A stretch of DNA of 64,000 nt from CAYMND01 sp964465065. Its GTDB lineage: Bacteria; Acidobacteriota; Aminicenantia; UBA2199. The position numbers and the translations under genes were made by a program. The stretch spans positions 1 to 64,000 of the forward strand of contig CAYXHZ010000005.1 in the NCBI GenBank assembly GCA_964465065.1, given 5' to 3'. Positions 10,168 to 18,753 of the stretch are shown here, one piece after another. Within the stretch, counting starts at the first letter, position 1, and each line of letters opens with the position of its first letter. Under the pieces are notes generated by a model, which was not told the DNA's origin, searched no databases, and saw only the letters and a list, made by a program, of their open reading frames with translations.

Positions 10168-11824
10168 TCTCTCCTGGCAGGACCATCTTCTCGGGACGGG
10201 GACCGAGCAGCCTGTAGACGGGGATGGCTTGCGGCCGATTGCTCCACTGGGCGATCAGTTCGCGGTTGAATGTTCCCCAGGCGACCAGGCTGTCGACCTG
10301 GTCCGGTTCGAGCAGCACCGGAATCAGGTGGCGCAGCCTCTGGTTGAGCGGGATGTAGAGAGAACCTTTCGGCAGGACCTGATTTTCGATCGTTTCATAG
10401 CGACCGCTGACGGTGACCGGAGTGATTCCCTGGTACAAGCTGTCGGCCAGTTGAACCTTTTCCATGCGGAATTCCTCGACCCGGGCGGTCGTTTCTTCGG
10501 TCAGGATGAAGTAGCGGATGCCGTGCAGGCGCAGTCGCCGCAAGGCCTCGGTCCGGTTGGGCAGAACGATATAGCCCTGGGGCAGCGATCGTTCCCGTTT
10601 GCTGACGGCCCTGGCCATGTAGGGGATCGTGTACTCTCTGGCAGTATCCGTTTTCTTGACGATGAAATCCTTGACCCAGGGCGGGTATTTGTCCCGGTCC
10701 TCCGCTTTGATGGCTTCCTTGACGAATTCGTAACTCTGGATGGTGAGGTCGAACATCTTACTGATTGCGAATTCCAGGATGAACGGTTCGTTGCTGGCCG
10801 AAGAAATGGTGCGCAGGTCCGCTTCGCGGGTCAAGCGCGCCATTTCTTCGATGTGAACCGCCGTGTAATCCAGAACGCAACGCAGCAGACCGTAGGCGCC
10901 GTCGATCCGGGTTTTGAAATCGGCGTGGGCATAGTTTTCGTCCAGAAGGGTGAAACGGTTGCAGAGCCCGAAGTAATTGGTTCCGTAGCGGGCCTCGAAG
11001 GTGTCGTTGACCCAGTCGCCCTCGGCGGGCTTTTCCCGGTTGCCGAAATTGCCGTAGGGAATGGCCTGATGGCCGTAGCGGCCCTGCAGCTGGCGGTTGA
11101 CTGCCGGCAGCATCTTTTCCCACATGTAGCGGTTCAGGGACGGATCGCCGTTGGGGTTGGAGGCCGTCGACCAGGTGACGGCATGCCGGTGGTAGGATCC
11201 GTTGGTGGTGTGCATGTCCATGAACAAAATGGGATCCCAGGCGTGGAACAGGGAAATCAGGCCGGCCACCTCCGCTGAATCGATCTTGATATAATCGCGG
11301 TTGAGGTCCAGAAACTGGCCGTTGTAGCGGGTACCGGCCTGGTCCGGCCCGTTGTCGCCGCGGTTGTCGGGGCTCATCTTTTCGTTGCCGTCGGGGTTGA
11401 AAATCGGGATCATCAGAATGATCTGGTTCTGGATCCAGGCCGGGGGCATCTGTTTGACCATGTCGCGCAGAACCATCAGACAGGCTTCCTTGCCCTCGAC
11501 CTCGCCGGCGTGGATGTTGGCCATGACCAGCACGCTGTGCAGCCCGCGCAATCTCATCGACGCCGGGTCGCAGACATCCTCCGGACCGATGATCAGCAGG
11601 GGGATGGGACGACCCTCGCTGCTGCAGGTCAGGGTACCCAGACGGATTTTGGGCGAAGAGGCCGCGCTGTGTTCCAGCCATTGGCAGACCTCGCTGTAGG
11701 TGCTGGTTTCCCGGTAAGCGGTTTTTTCCGGACGGGTGAGCCAGTCGAATCCCGGGCAGGGAGCGGAGCAGAACAGGCTGAGCAGTAAAAAAGACAGCAT
11801 CATGCCATGGTTTTGTTTTGTCAT
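10139..11824 (-). CDS. Secreted M14 family zinc carboxypeptidase
   Basis: A 561-residue exported peptidase. The hydrophobic signal segment follows MTKQNHG; the zinc ligands HxxE are in NIHAGEVEGKEA and the third ligand His in MDMHTTNG, with the substrate-binding Arg/Asn region GQFLDLNRDY between. Length exceeds that of a bare carboxypeptidase domain, leaving a C-terminal region of about 200 residues of unassigned beta-rich sequence. The frame continues upstream, but GGGGAGG directly before ATG 11824 and the signal peptide fix this start. Likely extracellular or periplasmic peptide trimming in a protein-degrading organism. Confidence 0.88.
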   Translation of the reverse strand: MTKQNHGMMLSFLLLSLFCSAPCPGFDWLTRPEKTAYRETSTYSEVCQWLEHSAASSPKIRLGTLTCSSEGRPIPLLIIGPEDVCDPASMRLRGLHSVLVMANIHAGEVEGKEACLMVLRDMVKQMPPAWIQNQIILMIPIFNPDGNEKMSPDNRGDNGPDQAGTRYNGQFLDLNRDYIKIDSAEVAGLISLFHAWDPILFMDMHTTNGSYHRHAVTWSTASNPNGDPSLNRYMWEKMLPAVNRQLQGRYGHQAIPYGNFGNREKPAEGDWVNDTFEARYGTNYFGLCNRFTLLDENYAHADFKTRIDGAYGLLRCVLDYTAVHIEEMARLTREADLRTISSASNEPFILEFAISKMFDLTIQSYEFVKEAIKAEDRDKYPPWVKDFIVKKTDTAREYTIPYMARAVSKRERSLPQGYIVLPNRTEALRRLRLHGIRYFILTEETTARVEEFRMEKVQLADSLYQGITPVTVSGRYETIENQVLPKGSLYIPLNQRLRHLIPVLLEPDQVDSLVAWGTFNRELIAQWSNRPQAIPVYRLLGPRPEKMVLPGEITPQPFRTE

Positions 11825-12142
11825 GTCGACCTCCCCGTTGATCATACCCAAGTTTCCACAAAAAAGGTATTGCCCGGTGGCCATCGCCTCCATATTGTTC
11901 GGTCAACAGCCGAAAATGTCGCCCGGGACGTCAAAACAGGTGGCGGGCAAAGCTTTGCGGTTCAATTGTTAAAAAACTGTGAATTGCAGAGCGCCGATAA
12001 TCCTTTATCGGCGCAAAAATGATTTGTTATAGGGTGTTTTGTGTTAATAAATGTGTGCAAACCGTTAAGGTCTGCATCCTTCACCGGTTCCGGCGGTTTT
12101 CTCGGTCAGTTTTCCACAGGAATATCGATTTTTGGTTGAAAA
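11825..12142. other. AT-rich intergenic region between M14 peptidase and EI genes
   Basis: 318 bases, noticeably richer in A and T than the surroundings, between two minus-strand genes. It holds one strong inverted repeat (11991-12014) and several short T-runs. No convincing protein or RNA gene was found; the open frame crossing it on the plus strand starts inside the M14 gene and looks spurious. It should contain the end of the lptB-EI operon transcript and the M14 promoter, but I could not pick a good -35/-10 pair. Confidence 0.5.
11991..12014. repeat. 10-bp perfect inverted repeat downstream of EI
   Basis: GCGCCGATAA and TTATCGGCGC flank a TCCT loop. It lies about 130 bp past the EI stop on the minus strand; a six-T run follows only about 11 nt later in that direction, so it is a possible but atypical terminator for the lptB-EI operon. 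Confidence 0.45.
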
Positions 12143-13903
12143 CTAGAAAAACGGCTGTTTGATGAAAAGTTCTGGATATTTTTTTAAAAACTGTTCGGTC
12201 AGGTATTCCTCGATCATGGACGCGCTCGGGAAGCGGCGGATCGAACGAACGACATGGGCGGCGTAAGAGGCATGTACATGGGTGAGCAGGCGTTTGATCT
12301 CCATCAGGGCCAGCGGATTCATCGAGAAACGGCGAAAGCCCATGCCCAGCAGCATCAGGGCGCTGACGCTTTTCCCGGCCATTTCGCCGCAGACGGTTAC
12401 CGGTTTGCCGATCTTGCGGCATTGAGCGGCGATTTCGAAAAGGGCCTCCACCATCGCCGGGTGAAACGGCGTGTACAAAGAGGACACTTCGCTGTTGTTG
12501 CGGTCGACAGCCAGCAGGTACTGGGTCAGATCGTTGCTGCCTACGGAGAAAAAATCGATATGGTCCTGCAAAAACGGGATCAGTTTGATGGCGGCAGGCA
12601 CTTCGACCATGATGCCGACAGGGGGCATTTTGGGGACGTTGGTCTGTTCTTTTTTGACCTGGTCGTAACAATCCTTGACCATGGCCTTGAGGGAGAAGAT
12701 TTCCTCGATGGTCGTGATCATGGGAAAGAGCAGGGATATGTTGCCGCTCTCGTTGGCCTTGATAACGGCCTTGATCTGTTTGATCAACAGCGGCGGATCT
12801 TTGAGAAAGACACGCACCGCCATGGCGCCCAGGGCCGGGTTGCTGCAGTCTTCGGGCTTGGGCTGGCTGACGGTTTTATCGCGGCCGACATCGAAGGTGC
12901 GGATGACGACCGGGTTGGGGTAGAAGGATTTGGCGACATTCTTGTACACCAGCGTCTGTTTGCCGCCGTGATGGGCGATATCGCCTTCCATGAACAAAAA
13001 TTCGGTACGGAACAGACCGATGCCTCCGGCACCGTGATTCTGGGCCATAGCCGTTTCGAACTCCAGTTCGATATTGCCCAACAGCAAGAATGGCTGCTGG
13101 TCGATGGTCTGCGCAGGCAGGGGGATGATTTCCTTGAGCTGGTTTTTATAGAGGGTGTACTTTTCTTTCTTCTCGCTGAGTTTGAATATCTCTTCTTTGC
13201 CGGGGTTGACGTAGGCGATGCCCAGCAGGGCGTCCAGGTACAACAGGTCGTTTTCGTTGATGGTCTGCTGGGCGTTGGCGACGTTGATGATGGTGGGGAT
13301 GCCCATGGTTCTGGCCAGAATCGAGGTGTGGGAGTTCTCGCCGCCTTCTTCCAGGATGAGTCCGGCGATCAGGCCGGAGGACATGATCTGGGCGGCCTTG
13401 GATGGGGGCAGGTCCTGGGCCACCAGAATGTAGGCGCTGTCGCTTTTGCCGCCGTGCAGGTGCCGGGAGCGCAAATTGATGGTGATGCGCTGCAGGATGT
13501 CGGACAGATCGTTCTTCCTTTCCTGGAAGGTAAGGTCGGGGATTTTCGAGAAAATTTCGATGTATTTCTGTTCGACCTGGCGGATGGCCACTTCGCAGCG
13601 CAACTGTTCGTTGCTGATTCGCTCGGTGATCTCTCCGACCAGGGACTCATCGTCGAGAAGCTGCCTCTGGATGCCGATGATCAGCGCCGAACTGCTGCCC
13701 ATCTTCTTCTCGACGGTCAGATAGATTTTCTTCAGCTGGGCCCGACTCTTCTTGACGGCGTTCTGTAAGCGGTTGAGCTCCTTTTCGACGCTGGTGAAAG
13801 TCAGGGGTTTGTCGCTGTCCAGCTGCTGGGCCGGTCGATCATAGATGTGCGCAGGCGCTGAAACGATGCCAGAGGAAACCGGTTTACCCCGCAGAATGGG
13901 CAT
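12143..13903 (-). CDS. ptsI: Phosphoenolpyruvate-protein phosphotransferase, PTS enzyme I
   Basis: Transfers phosphate from PEP to HPr. The phospho-swivelling domain contains GGENSHTSILAR with the active His at residue 192 (ATG numbering), and the PEP-binding barrel carries MVEVPAA and SVGSNDLTQY, ending in GEMAGKS with the catalytic Cys nearby (VCGEMAG). The 586-residue length is normal. ATG 13903 overlaps the HPr stop (TGATG); a TTG three bases earlier is possible. Last gene of the lptB-rpoN-hpf-ptsN-hprK-EIIA-HPr-EI run. No membrane EIIC is nearby, so a regulatory PTS is implied. Confidence 0.94.
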   Translation of the reverse strand: MPILRGKPVSSGIVSAPAHIYDRPAQQLDSDKPLTFTSVEKELNRLQNAVKKSRAQLKKIYLTVEKKMGSSSALIIGIQRQLLDDESLVGEITERISNEQLRCEVAIRQVEQKYIEIFSKIPDLTFQERKNDLSDILQRITINLRSRHLHGGKSDSAYILVAQDLPPSKAAQIMSSGLIAGLILEEGGENSHTSILARTMGIPTIINVANAQQTINENDLLYLDALLGIAYVNPGKEEIFKLSEKKEKYTLYKNQLKEIIPLPAQTIDQQPFLLLGNIELEFETAMAQNHGAGGIGLFRTEFLFMEGDIAHHGGKQTLVYKNVAKSFYPNPVVIRTFDVGRDKTVSQPKPEDCSNPALGAMAVRVFLKDPPLLIKQIKAVIKANESGNISLLFPMITTIEEIFSLKAMVKDCYDQVKKEQTNVPKMPPVGIMVEVPAAIKLIPFLQDHIDFFSVGSNDLTQYLLAVDRNNSEVSSLYTPFHPAMVEALFEIAAQCRKIGKPVTVCGEMAGKSVSALMLLGMGFRRFSMNPLALMEIKRLLTHVHASYAAHVVRSIRRFPSASMIEEYLTEQFLKKYPELFIKQPFF

Positions 13904-14172
13904 CAACTCTCTTCGTCGAATTTCCGGGCAAACAGGTCGGACAACTCTTCGATCGCTTTCTTTTCATCGTCCCCGCTGGCCTCCAGGGTGATCTCGTTGC
14001 CGACGCTGGCGGCCAGGGTCAGGATGCCGAGCAGGCTCTTGGCGTTGATGCGGTCGTTATTGTAAATCAGAAAAACGTCTGAATTGAAGTTGTTGGCCAA
14101 ATGGGACAGTTTCGCGGCGGCCCGGGCATGGAGACCGAGCTTATTAACAATTTCAACGGTTTTTTGAATCAT
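13903..14172 (-). CDS. ptsH: Phosphocarrier protein HPr
   Basis: An 89-residue HPr. The EI-dependent site is His15 in GLHARAA, and the regulatory serine is exactly Ser46 in AKSLLGILTLA, the site phosphorylated by HPr kinase. Having both sites in a Gram-negative-type cluster, with hprK two genes upstream, indicates control by both PEP and ATP/phosphate status. Overlaps the EIIA(Man)-type gene by 20 bases and shares a base with the EI start. Confidence 0.95.
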   Translation of the reverse strand: MIQKTVEIVNKLGLHARAAAKLSHLANNFNSDVFLIYNNDRINAKSLLGILTLAASVGNEITLEASGDDEKKAIEELSDLFARKFDEES

Positions 14173-14575
14173 TTTTTCTTCTCCCGATATATTCGCTCAA
14201 TAAACTGATGCCGTCAATAGATCCTTTTTTTAATAGTTTGCAAAGTTCTGCGAAACTGAGCTCGCGGTTCTTATAGCTCAGGTATTTCAGAATGGTGGGC
14301 AGGTTGACGCCGGTCAGGACATCGACCTGTTCGCCGATGAAGCGCATGGCGATGTTGGCGGGCGAGCCGCCGAACATGTCCGTGAAGACGATGATCGGGC
14401 TGTCCTGGTAACTGCGGATATATTTCTCGATCTTCTTGATCGTTTCGTTACCGTCCTGCTCGTCCCAGTCGAAGCGGATGAAGTCGATGTCGACGGGTGA
14501 CTTGACGATGATCTGTGCGGTTTCGATCATCTCCTTGCCCAGGTTGCCATGGGTGATCAACAACGCTTTAACCAT
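14153..14575 (-). CDS. PTS EIIA component, mannose family
   Basis: A 140-residue EIIA(Man) domain protein. His9 in LLITHGNLG is the expected phosphorylation site, and FTDMFGGSPANIA is the family's conserved loop. No EIIB, EIIC or EIID domains are fused or adjacent, so it probably acts as a phosphate-responsive regulator and not in sugar uptake. Overlaps hprK by 8 bases and ptsH by 20, implying tight translational coupling. Confidence 0.9.
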   Translation of the reverse strand: MVKALLITHGNLGKEMIETAQIIVKSPVDIDFIRFDWDEQDGNETIKKIEKYIRSYQDSPIIVFTDMFGGSPANIAMRFIGEQVDVLTGVNLPTILKYLSYKNRELSFAELCKLLKKGSIDGISLLSEYIGRRKNDSKNR

Positions 14576-15500
14576 GCTCGTCCTCGCCGTATATGTGCTC
14601 GATGAATGTTTTACTGCCGTTCTTTCTGGAAATGTAATACTTGACGGTGACCTCGATCAGGGTGGCCAGGTTTCTGCCCAGGGCGACCGGCAAACGGTAC
14701 ATCGGGATCTCTTTGCCCAGAATCTTGAAGTACAGGTTGTCTTCGCCGAGCCGGTCGTATTTCTTCTTGCGGTCCCAGCGTTCCAGGTTGATGACAAGAT
14801 CCAGCTTGATCTCTTCGAGCAGTGCGCCCACGCCGAACAGGTCGATGATGTTGATGATCCCCAGTCCACGGACCTCCAGCCACTGTTTGATCCGTTCCAG
14901 CGACCGGCCCACCGGTTCGTCGTTGGGGTCCAGGTAGAATTCGATCAGATCGTCGGAAACCAGCTGGTGCCCCTGATTGATCAGTTCCAGTGCGGTTTCG
15001 CTTTTGCCGATCCCCGATTCACCGGTGATCAGGGTGCCGATACCCATGATGTTCATCAGCACCCCGTTGATTTTGATTTTTCGGGAAAAATGACGGTACA
15101 GGGCGGCCGAGATCCTTGAGATCAGCAGCGAAGTGCGCAATTGGGAGATCAGCAGCGGGATTTTGTTCTTGGCGCTCAGCGACAGCAGCTCTTCCGGGCA
15201 GTTCTGTTTCTGGGAGATCAGGATGGCCGGCGGTTTGAGGGCCAGAAAGTTTTTCAGCCGGTTATCCCGCTTGTCCTTGTCGAGCTGGTTGAGGTAACCG
15301 ATTTCGGTGTTGCCGAAAATCTGGATGCGGTCCTTCTCCATCGATTTCAGATAACCGGCCAACGACAAGCCCGATTTCTGCGGTCGGGGGTGCAGAATCA
15401 TGTTGTCCAGGGATTTGTCGTTGTAGATCTGACAAATCTCCAGATCGTCCTGCTCCAGCAGGGTTTGTACCGGAACCCCTTTCTTGGGCTTAATGATCAT
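14568..15500 (-). CDS. hprK: HPr kinase/phosphorylase
   Basis: Phosphorylates HPr on Ser46 with ATP and removes it with phosphate. The 310-residue chain has the N-terminal domain, a Walker A GESGIGKS at 160-167, the following SDDLIEF segment and the family signature around EVRGLGIINI. The C-terminal helix region with KNGSKTF is conserved. Overlaps ptsN by 11 bases and the EIIA gene by 8. Together with HPr Ser46 this makes a closed regulatory circuit in the cluster. Confidence 0.95.
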   Translation of the reverse strand: MIIKPKKGVPVQTLLEQDDLEICQIYNDKSLDNMILHPRPQKSGLSLAGYLKSMEKDRIQIFGNTEIGYLNQLDKDKRDNRLKNFLALKPPAILISQKQNCPEELLSLSAKNKIPLLISQLRTSLLISRISAALYRHFSRKIKINGVLMNIMGIGTLITGESGIGKSETALELINQGHQLVSDDLIEFYLDPNDEPVGRSLERIKQWLEVRGLGIINIIDLFGVGALLEEIKLDLVINLERWDRKKKYDRLGEDNLYFKILGKEIPMYRLPVALGRNLATLIEVTVKYYISRKNGSKTFIEHIYGEDEHG

Positions 15501-15960
15501 CCTGGTTTTCCGTGCTGCGTACCAACTGGATCAGATCCTGGGCGGTGTTGATCTCACCGAGGTTGACCGCAATATTGTCGACATGCTTGATGAAGGATGC
15601 CGCTGCCGCCAATATCTGCAGGTGCAGGATGGGGGACTCGGCCGGAGACAGGATCAGGATGACGATGTGTACCTTGTCCTTGTCGGAAATGTGGTAATAG
15701 AAGCCCGCTTTCGAAATGCCGATGGCGATGATCGGCCTGCTGATCTCCTTGATCTTGGTGTGGGGAACGGCGGCGTGTTTTCCGATCGATGTGGTGCCCA
15801 GGCTTTCCCGTTCCAGCAATTTCTTGAGGATGGGTTTGGGATTCGTAATAATATCGAGCTTGTGAAGGTGGTCCAGCAATTCGTTCAGGATCGCTTCGGT
15901 ATTGTCGGACCGGCAGTCGGTCAACACGGCGTTGGCATGTAGTAAGGTGTATAGTTTCAC
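15490..15960 (-). CDS. ptsN: PTS EIIA component, nitrogen/fructose type (PtsN-like)
   Basis: A 156-residue EIIA(Ntr) domain. The phosphorylatable histidine is His67 in AVPHTK, preceded by the conserved GIGKHAAVPH-type text (TTSIGKHAAVPH). Family members sense PEP/HPr phosphorylation and regulate potassium transport, nitrogen and stress responses; the neighbourhood with rpoN and hpf is the classic one. Start ATG at 15960 is 18 bp after the hpf stop. Confidence 0.92.
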   Translation of the reverse strand: MKLYTLLHANAVLTDCRSDNTEAILNELLDHLHKLDIITNPKPILKKLLERESLGTTSIGKHAAVPHTKIKEISRPIIAIGISKAGFYYHISDKDKVHIVILILSPAESPILHLQILAAAASFIKHVDNIAVNLGEINTAQDLIQLVRSTENQDDH

Positions 15961-15978
15961 GTTGCTTTCAGCGGCGTA

Positions 15979-16533
15979 TCAGCGGGCTTCGATGATGGAA
16001 ACTTTTTTCTTGCGGTTGAAGTAGATGACCGAGATTTTCTTGTTGTCCTGATTGAGGAACATGTATGCGTTGTCGCCGCTCTCCTGGAGATAGAACAAAG
16101 CCTCCTCGACCGAAATCGGTTTGGGATGGAAATTGTCGGATATGGTGATCTGGCTCAGTACGTCTTTTTCCTTGTCGCCTTTGTCGACGACTTCCGTGTC
16201 CGCAGACAGCAGTCCTTTGAGCAGCCCCTTTTTGGCCGGTCTCTTCTTGTCGTCATGCAGCTTTTCCTTCTGTTTTTTGGCCTGGATTTTCAAGGTGTTG
16301 AAGGCCTCGCGCAGGGCCTGCTTCATGATGGGATCCTGTTCGCTGATCTGAAAGGAGTTGTTCTTGGTTTTGATCAGCAGTTCGATTTTATAGTCCAGCT
16401 TTTCTTCGGAAATGATCACCTCGGCCTCGATCACATCGCCGGCGATTTTGGTGATGCCTTCCAGTTGCTTTTCACAAAAACCTTTTTGAGCACCGGTCAA
16501 TTTCACATTCTTCGCTGTGTAGACAATGTTCAT
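15979..16533 (-). CDS. hpf: Ribosome hibernation promoting factor, long form
   Basis: A 184-residue protein with the N-terminal S30AE ribosome-binding domain (residues about 1-95), a charged linker and a C-terminal dimerisation domain ending VIYFNRKKKVSIIEAR with the ISVEEALFYLQESGDNAYMF motif. Long HPF drives 100S ribosome dimers in resting cells. AAGGAGA before the ATG is a strong ribosome binding site. It lies 13 bp after rpoN and before ptsN, an order conserved in many Gram-negatives. Confidence 0.93.
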   Translation of the reverse strand: MNIVYTAKNVKLTGAQKGFCEKQLEGITKIAGDVIEAEVIISEEKLDYKIELLIKTKNNSFQISEQDPIMKQALREAFNTLKIQAKKQKEKLHDDKKRPAKKGLLKGLLSADTEVVDKGDKEKDVLSQITISDNFHPKPISVEEALFYLQESGDNAYMFLNQDNKKISVIYFNRKKKVSIIEAR

Positions 16534-16546
16534 GGTGTTCTCCTTT

Positions 16547-17947
16547 TTATTTCGATCCGCTCAATAGATAATGCTCTTTTCTCTTGGATGAGCTGGGGAT
16601 GTTCAGCTCGTCGCGATAATTGCGTATGGTCCGTCTGGAGATGTGGATGCCCAGGTTTTCCAGCTGTTCGGCGATCTGCTGGTCGGACAGCGGTTTGCTT
16701 TTGGGCTCCTCGTCGATCATGCGTTTGATCTTGTCGACGATGGTCGACACCGAATGGGTGAAGCCGTAATCGCCTTTGATGCCGTGGGAGAAGAAATTCT
16801 TGAGCAGCATGATGCCCGAATCGGTGGCCATGTACTTGTTGCTGACGGCTCGGGAAACCGTCGACTCGCTCAAAGACAGCTCGTCGGCGATCTCGCGCAT
16901 GATCAGCGGCTTTTTCCATTTTTCGCCGAAATCGAGAAAATCTTTCTGCTTGTCGACCAGCAGCTGGGCGATTTTGACCACCATCTGCTTGCGCAGGTCG
17001 ATGCCCTCGATGAACAGTTTGGCGTTGCGGTATTTGTCCCTCAGGTAGGATTGGGTGTCTCGATCGGATTTATCGGCCATCATGGCGTCGTAATGGTTGG
17101 ACAGGGTCAGCTTGGGCATGCCCTCGTCGATGTAGTGGACGACGTAATTGTTGTCCTCTTTGACCAGCAGCAGGTCGACTTCGGCGTAATCGATGCTGCC
17201 GGCGTCGAAACGGGCGGCCGGTCTGGGGTTGAGATGCTTCAACCTGCGGATCAGGGAGTTCAGCCGTTCCGAGTCGATGGCCATGGCCTTCTGGATGTCC
17301 TGGTACTTCGATCTGGCCAGATCTTCGAGGTGGTTGCGGATCAGACTGGACATGTGTTCGTTGCTTTCGTCCGGCTCCAGCTGGGCCAGCAGACATTCTT
17401 CGAGGCTGCATGCGGCCACGCCCTGCGGGTCGAAGGACATGATCTTGTGGCGGATGGCGTCGATTTCCTCGGCGCTGGACGACAAGGATTCGGCGATGGT
17501 GGTGATCTCGACGTCCAGGTAGCCATCGCGGTTGAGGTTGTAGATGACGTTCTTGGCCAGTTCGAGTTCCCGGTCGGTGAATTCGGCCCGTGCCTGCTCC
17601 ATCAGATGATCGGACAGGCTGACCTGAGAGGAGGCGAACAGTTCGATGACCCGGTTTTTGTCCAGTTTGTCGTCGTTCTGCTTGAGAAAGCGTTCGTCCT
17701 CGTAATTGTTGAGGTAGGATTCATCGGCGCGTTCCAGGCGCTGCTCGATCTCGTTGAACTCCTTCTCCTGCTTTTGCCCGCTGTCCGGCTCGCTGATCTC
17801 GACTTCCAACCAGGGGTTGGACTCGACCTCGTTGTGGATTTTCTGGGAAAACTCCAGGCGGCTGAGGGGCAAAAACTCCAGGAATGAGTGGACGACCGGA
17901 TTGATGACCAGCTGTTGACTATGTCTGAGGTGCAGTTTGGTCGACAT
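16547..17947 (-). CDS. rpoN: RNA polymerase sigma-54 factor
   Basis: A 466-residue sigma-54. The N-terminal activator-interaction region is glutamine/leucine-rich (LRHSQQLVINPVVHSFLEF), an acidic region follows, and the C-terminal RpoN box appears as SRRTIRNYRDEL. The preceding HTH (MREIADELSLSESTVSRAVSNKY) recognises the -12 element. A serine/lysine-rich tail follows the box. Sits 1 bp after lptB. The expected enhancer-binding activators are not in this window. Confidence 0.95.
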   Translation of the reverse strand: MSTKLHLRHSQQLVINPVVHSFLEFLPLSRLEFSQKIHNEVESNPWLEVEISEPDSGQKQEKEFNEIEQRLERADESYLNNYEDERFLKQNDDKLDKNRVIELFASSQVSLSDHLMEQARAEFTDRELELAKNVIYNLNRDGYLDVEITTIAESLSSSAEEIDAIRHKIMSFDPQGVAACSLEECLLAQLEPDESNEHMSSLIRNHLEDLARSKYQDIQKAMAIDSERLNSLIRRLKHLNPRPAARFDAGSIDYAEVDLLLVKEDNNYVVHYIDEGMPKLTLSNHYDAMMADKSDRDTQSYLRDKYRNAKLFIEGIDLRKQMVVKIAQLLVDKQKDFLDFGEKWKKPLIMREIADELSLSESTVSRAVSNKYMATDSGIMLLKNFFSHGIKGDYGFTHSVSTIVDKIKRMIDEEPKSKPLSDQQIAEQLENLGIHISRRTIRNYRDELNIPSSSKRKEHYLLSGSK

Positions 17948-17948
17948 G

Positions 17949-18662
17949 TCAGTGCCAGCGGAACTCCGCGCCCAGGTATTCCTGTTTGACTCGATCGTTT
18001 TGCATCAGCTGCTGCGACGCTCCATTGAAGATCACTTCTCCTTTGTTGATGATGTATGATCTGTTCGTTATTTTCAACAAGTCTCTGACATTATGATCCG
18101 TGATGACAATCCCGATGCCCTTCTGGCTGAACGTGGTGATGGCGGTCTGGATTTCATGGATCTGGATGGGATCGATACCGGCGAATGGTTCGTCGAGCAG
18201 CAGAAAGGCCGGCTTGAATAGCAAGGCCCGGGCGATCTCGAGACGGCGTCGCTCGCCGCCGGACAAGAGGGCGCCACGGGTGTCGGCGACCCGGTCCAGT
18301 CCCATCTCGGACAGCAGCTGTTCGATGTCCTGACCCGAAGAATTCCGGTTCATCTGGGCAACGGAGCGCAGGTTGTCCCGGGCCGACAGCTTTCCGAATA
18401 TGGAGGGTTCCTGGGGCAGGAAACTGATGCCCATGCGGGCACGGCGGTACACCGGCATGGTGGTGATGTCCAGGCCGTCCAGCAGGATGCGGCCGGAGTT
18501 GGGGCTGACCAAACCCAGCAGAATCGAAAAAGTGGTGCTTTTCCCTGCGCCGTTGGGTCCAAGCAGACCGACGATTTCGCCGGAGCAGACTTTCAGGCTG
18601 ACCTGATTGACCACGGTTCTGTTGCCGAAGCGTTTACTGATATCGATTCCTTCTAATATCAC
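17949..18662 (-). CDS. lptB: LPS export ABC transporter ATP-binding protein LptB
   Basis: Cytoplasmic ATPase of the LptB2FGC complex that extracts lipopolysaccharide from the inner membrane. Walker A GPNGAGKST, signature LSGGERRRLEIARAL, Walker B LLLDEPFAGIDP and the His switch ITDHNVRDLL are all visible; 237 residues is typical. The start is GTG at 18662 with a weak ribosome binding site. First gene of an eight-gene run driven by the promoter at 18705-18734. Confidence 0.93.
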   Translation of the reverse strand: MILEGIDISKRFGNRTVVNQVSLKVCSGEIVGLLGPNGAGKSTTFSILLGLVSPNSGRILLDGLDITTMPVYRRARMGISFLPQEPSIFGKLSARDNLRSVAQMNRNSSGQDIEQLLSEMGLDRVADTRGALLSGGERRRLEIARALLFKPAFLLLDEPFAGIDPIQIHEIQTAITTFSQKGIGIVITDHNVRDLLKITNRSYIINKGEVIFNGASQQLMQNDRVKQEYLGAEFRWH

Positions 18663-18704
18663 CGTTTGTCCGTTTTATGGGCTGGCAGCCGATTTTCAAG
18701 GCCT

Positions 18705-18734
18705 ATTTTATCACTAGCTAAAAGATGGTGTCAA
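18705..18734 (-). promoter_or_regulatory. Near-consensus sigma-70 promoter of the lptB-rpoN-PTS operon
   Basis: On the minus strand, a perfect TTGACA (18729-18734), an 18-bp spacer and TAAAAT (18705-18710, 5 of 6). The predicted transcript start lies about 35 bp before the lptB GTG. The site follows the heptose kinase gene, so lptB onward can be expressed independently of the LPS genes upstream. Confidence 0.6.
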
Positions 18735-18753
18735 TCAAAGCGGATCCGCAGGT

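Noticed and set aside
11807..12022. Possible small plus-strand protein in the gap after the M14 gene
   Set aside because: It begins inside the M14 coding region, lacks a ribosome binding site and crosses the hairpin.
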